DNA from: Candidatus Zixiibacteriota bacterium
GTDB taxonomy: Bacteria > Zixibacteria > MSB-5A5 > GN15 > FEB-12
Length of the DNA: 14,892 nucleotides
Reading direction: 5' to 3'
Assembly (NCBI GenBank): GCA_023700785.1
Contig: JAMPYH010000026.1
Span: 1 to 14,892 of the forward strand
In this document: positions 12,617 to 14,892 of the stretch, in pieces
How positions within the stretch are numbered: the first letter of the stretch is position 1
Layout: the number at the start of each line of letters is the position of its first letter
Notes under the pieces: generated by a model
Databases searched by the model: none
Seen by the model: only the letters and a program-made list of their open reading frames with translations
Told to the model about the DNA's origin: nothing
Translations under genes and position numbers: made by a program

Positions 12617-14892
12617 CTACGGTCTCTTGGGTCGCGGCGGTCGTGGCGCCGCTATCTTGAATTTCAAATATTGTTGTGCCTCGTTACCGGCTCGATCTTT
12701 GATCTCGATCGACAAGTGATGCTCGCCGATCGTTAGGGGTCCGTCGGGCGCGAACTGGCAGACGCCCGCTTCAGGGTCATATTCGGGGATCTGCCACTGT
12801 CCGTCAAGCTTGATCAGGATGCTCCTATCATCCTCTATCCCCGACAGGTCGTCCGACAGTTTGAACGTGAACTTCGGCGATAGGTCGCGAATGGTCTGTT
12901 GCGGAGCGACATTCAGCCCTGATACGGTCGGCGGATCGTAATCAAAGACCGCCGCGAATGATCCGCCTCCCCTGGTCTCCCCCCGCAGGTTCCCCGCGAG
13001 GTCATTCTCCTTCTGGATCCAAACCCACTTATCAGTCTTTTTGTCCAGCCAGCAGAGGCCGGTCTGCCGATCTCGGGTGCCTGTCATTACCGCCTTATAG
13101 TGTAGATCGAGATTTGACTTTACCAGCAGATCCTCGGGGAGCAACTCGTAATGGTCCGACGCTAGTTTCAGCGCCTCCTGGTTCGCGATCCGGTGTCTCC
13201 TGAGCTCCACAAAGCGCGGCGCATAAAGGTCCGCCCGGTCAGCCCGTATTTCGAGTAATGTATCGACGGCGACCCGAACCGAATCGCTTCCGCCGATCCG
13301 AACTATCATGATTGAATCTTCGACTCCCGGAGTGGTCGGCAACTCCGATGTGAAACGAAACTCGATCCGATCGATCCGCGCGTACTCCGGCCGTGGCGGA
13401 ACCAGGACGGCGTATCTGTTCATATTGAAATATCGCGTGGTTCGCTCGGTCCCCAGCAAACTGTCCCGGAGGTACAGATCGACCTCCCCGTCAAATGCCA
13501 CCCGGCCGGACAATTCACCCCTGACGATCATCCCATCCTCTGTCAGCTCATGTGTCACCACCGGCGCGATGATCCCCCGCTGGAGCACACCGTTAAACGG
13601 GTTGTCCCAGATGCGGCACCTCTCTTTGGTAACATAATCCAGGCGAAGGACCAACTGGCGTTGGTCCACACCGGTGACACGCGCGACCAGTCGCCGTTCA
13701 TCCAGACGACTCAGTTTAACTGACGGCGGTCTCGCCCATCGCAGTCCGCGATTGAGATGTACCGCTATCGAGTCGATATCCATGACCAGCGCGGCGTCGC
13801 TTGCCGTGAAATGATACTCGACAGTCGTGTCACTGGTGACTCGAGTTGAGTCAAACGGATAGAGATCGCCGCTCGGCCCCCAGATGAAGGCAAACCTTGC
13901 TTCGGCCTTGTTGCCGAACGCGTCCTCCGCGAGGATCCTCACCGCATGTTTCCCATAGCTCAAGCTGTCATCATTGCCGATGATCCCCGCATGCGATCCA
14001 AACTTCTGCGACCCGGCGAACTCGTTCCCTATCTGATGAAATAGCCGACGCACTCGCGGCTCGCCATCCAGAGCTTCCGAGTGATCATAGACCAGATTGG
14101 CGGCGTCGGTCGTGGCGTAGTCGCTCGAATCCAGCAAGACCTGGTAATACAGTGTTTGGTCAACGAAAAGCTGAAGCTTATAGACCGCCTGGCGCATGCC
14201 GCCGTCGCGCATGCGGTCATAACAATCCACGAGGATCCCAAACGGCGAGTTGAAATAGGGGACCGTGTCGAGACGGAATACCCCGGCCTTGCCTGGTACC
14301 TTCGCGTCGAGAAACATTTTGCGCGTTCCGTCGGACAGCAATGAGTGATCGTCCGTTAATTTGAACCCGACACGGGTAATGCTCGGCTTGACCTTGTCCT
14401 TAAGGGCAAAACCATGGGTCAGCGGATTGAGCGGGATATTCCCAAGTGTACGTTTCTCAAAATGAAGGTGCGGCGCGCCGGCGCCGGTCTGTCCGGTGAA
14501 CGCGAGATGCTCCCCCTGTTTGATCGGGATCGAGTCCGCGGGGAATTCGACATCGACAAAATACCGTTTCGCCTCGACTTGCCGCGCCCGGATCAATTTA
14601 TCGAGCTCCGGGTTGAACCCCTGCAAATGCCCAAAGACATAGAGGTATCCGTCAGAGCCGACAAAATAGAGCCCTTTGCCGTATCCAGTGTAGGACATGC
14701 GAATTCTGGAGACATACCCGGAGACCGGTGCGTAAAGCTCCTTGCCGGGGACTCCGCCGGTGCGCAGGTCCAGGCCGGCATGGAAACGGCCCGACCGGTA
14801 ATCGCCGAAACCCGAGGAAAGGTCGATCTCACCTTTCAGCGGCCAAGCGGCCGGCGCCGTATAAGTCGTTGTCGCACTTATGGTCAGATGAA
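12617..14892 (-). CDS. M23 family metallopeptidase with long beta-rich C-terminal region (partial)
   Basis: The reading frame is open through the right edge, so the N-terminus is missing; 757 residues are visible (an ATG at 14698 is internal to the domain). The zinc peptidase domain is complete: FHAGLDL (His37, Asp41 of the visible part), VFGHL (His88), and APHLHFE (His141, His143), with LYAPVSGYV between. These are the LytM/lysostaphin ligands and catalytic histidines, so the enzyme is probably an active peptidoglycan endopeptidase outside the cytoplasmic membrane. About 600 residues follow. They are rich in beta strands and charged residues, and I recognise no catalytic domain. The last ~100 include Ig-like features (DDLSGIEDDRSILIKLDG and IEIKDRAGNEAQQ). 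The C-terminus is Pro/Arg/Lys-rich. A signal peptide is expected upstream but not visible. The stop adjoins the rhomboid start. Confidence 0.93.
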   Translation of the reverse strand, partial: HLTISATTTYTAPAAWPLKGEIDLSSGFGDYRSGRFHAGLDLRTGGVPGKELYAPVSGYVSRIRMSYTGYGKGLYFVGSDGYLYVFGHLQGFNPELDKLIRARQVEAKRYFVDVEFPADSIPIKQGEHLAFTGQTGAGAPHLHFEKRTLGNIPLNPLTHGFALKDKVKPSITRVGFKLTDDHSLLSDGTRKMFLDAKVPGKAGVFRLDTVPYFNSPFGILVDCYDRMRDGGMRQAVYKLQLFVDQTLYYQVLLDSSDYATTDAANLVYDHSEALDGEPRVRRLFHQIGNEFAGSQKFGSHAGIIGNDDSLSYGKHAVRILAEDAFGNKAEARFAFIWGPSGDLYPFDSTRVTSDTTVEYHFTASDAALVMDIDSIAVHLNRGLRWARPPSVKLSRLDERRLVARVTGVDQRQLVLRLDYVTKERCRIWDNPFNGVLQRGIIAPVVTHELTEDGMIVRGELSGRVAFDGEVDLYLRDSLLGTERTTRYFNMNRYAVLVPPRPEYARIDRIEFRFTSELPTTPGVEDSIMIVRIGGSDSVRVAVDTLLEIRADRADLYAPRFVELRRHRIANQEALKLASDHYELLPEDLLVKSNLDLHYKAVMTGTRDRQTGLCWLDKKTDKWVWIQKENDLAGNLRGETRGGGSFAAVFDYDPPTVSGLNVAPQQTIRDLSPKFTFKLSDDLSGIEDDRSILIKLDGQWQIPEYDPEAGVCQFAPDGPLTIGEHHLSIEIKDRAGNEAQQYLKFKIAAPRPPRPKRP

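Noticed and set aside
1..14892. A novel defence or accessory system hidden in the window
   Set aside because: All sizeable frames resolve into flagellar, metabolic or envelope genes on one strand with uniform codon style. There are no integrases, toxin-antitoxin pairs, nucleases or foreign-looking composition.

Overview
The window is a strand-uniform stretch (about 55-58% G+C by eye) in which every convincing gene lies on the minus strand, so the genes are read from right to left. It is chromosomal core DNA from a motile bacterium. The flagellar gene order (MotE-like, fliK, flgD, TIGR02530-type gene, flgE, flbD, fliL, fliM, fliN, fliO, fliP) resembles the Bacillus/Clostridium and spirochaete type fla operon rather than the enterobacterial one. 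A FliN-type switch protein instead of FliY, a large inserted FlgE and the surrounding genes suggest a non-Firmicute. A deep-branching phylum of the FCB or Zixibacteria kind is my guess, from style alone and with low confidence.

Layout in transcription order. (1) 14892-12617: the 3' portion of a large M23 metallopeptidase gene, entering from beyond the right edge. Its stop codon directly abuts the start of a rhomboid serine protease (12616-11888). (2) 11887-11617: a 271-base intergenic region with a good sigma-70 type promoter and an inverted repeat overlapping its -35 box. It precedes maeB, a malic enzyme fused to a phosphotransacetylase-like domain (11616-9352). maeB ends at a clear rho-independent terminator (9339-9300). 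(3) 9299-9120: the likely control region of the flagellar operon, with two short direct-repeat pairs and weak sigma-28-like and sigma-54-like matches. (4) 9119-1: eleven tightly packed flagellar genes, mostly overlapping or separated by fewer than 25 bases. The exceptions are an approximately 96-base gap before flgE and an 80-base gap before fliP, and both hold hairpins. The last gene, fliP, runs off the left edge.

How the genes work together. FliK (hook-length ruler), FlgD (hook cap) and FlgE (hook) build the hook. FliM and FliN form the C-ring switch, which is controlled by CheY-P through the conserved N-terminal motif of FliM. FliO and FliP belong to the export gate. FliL, the FlbD/SwrD-type protein and the MotE-like protein are associated with stator function or export. 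motA/motB, which often sit between flbD and fliL, are absent here, and fliH/I/J are not upstream of the MotE-like gene. maeB and the M23-rhomboid pair are housekeeping or envelope genes that appear to be independent transcription units.

I found no mobile element, CRISPR array, tRNA or rRNA, and no clear evidence of a new system. The most interesting points are a roughly 190-residue insertion in FlgE, the structured intergenic regions inside the flagellar operon, the repeats in front of that operon, and an uncharacterised conserved flagellar-operon gene between flgD and flgE.
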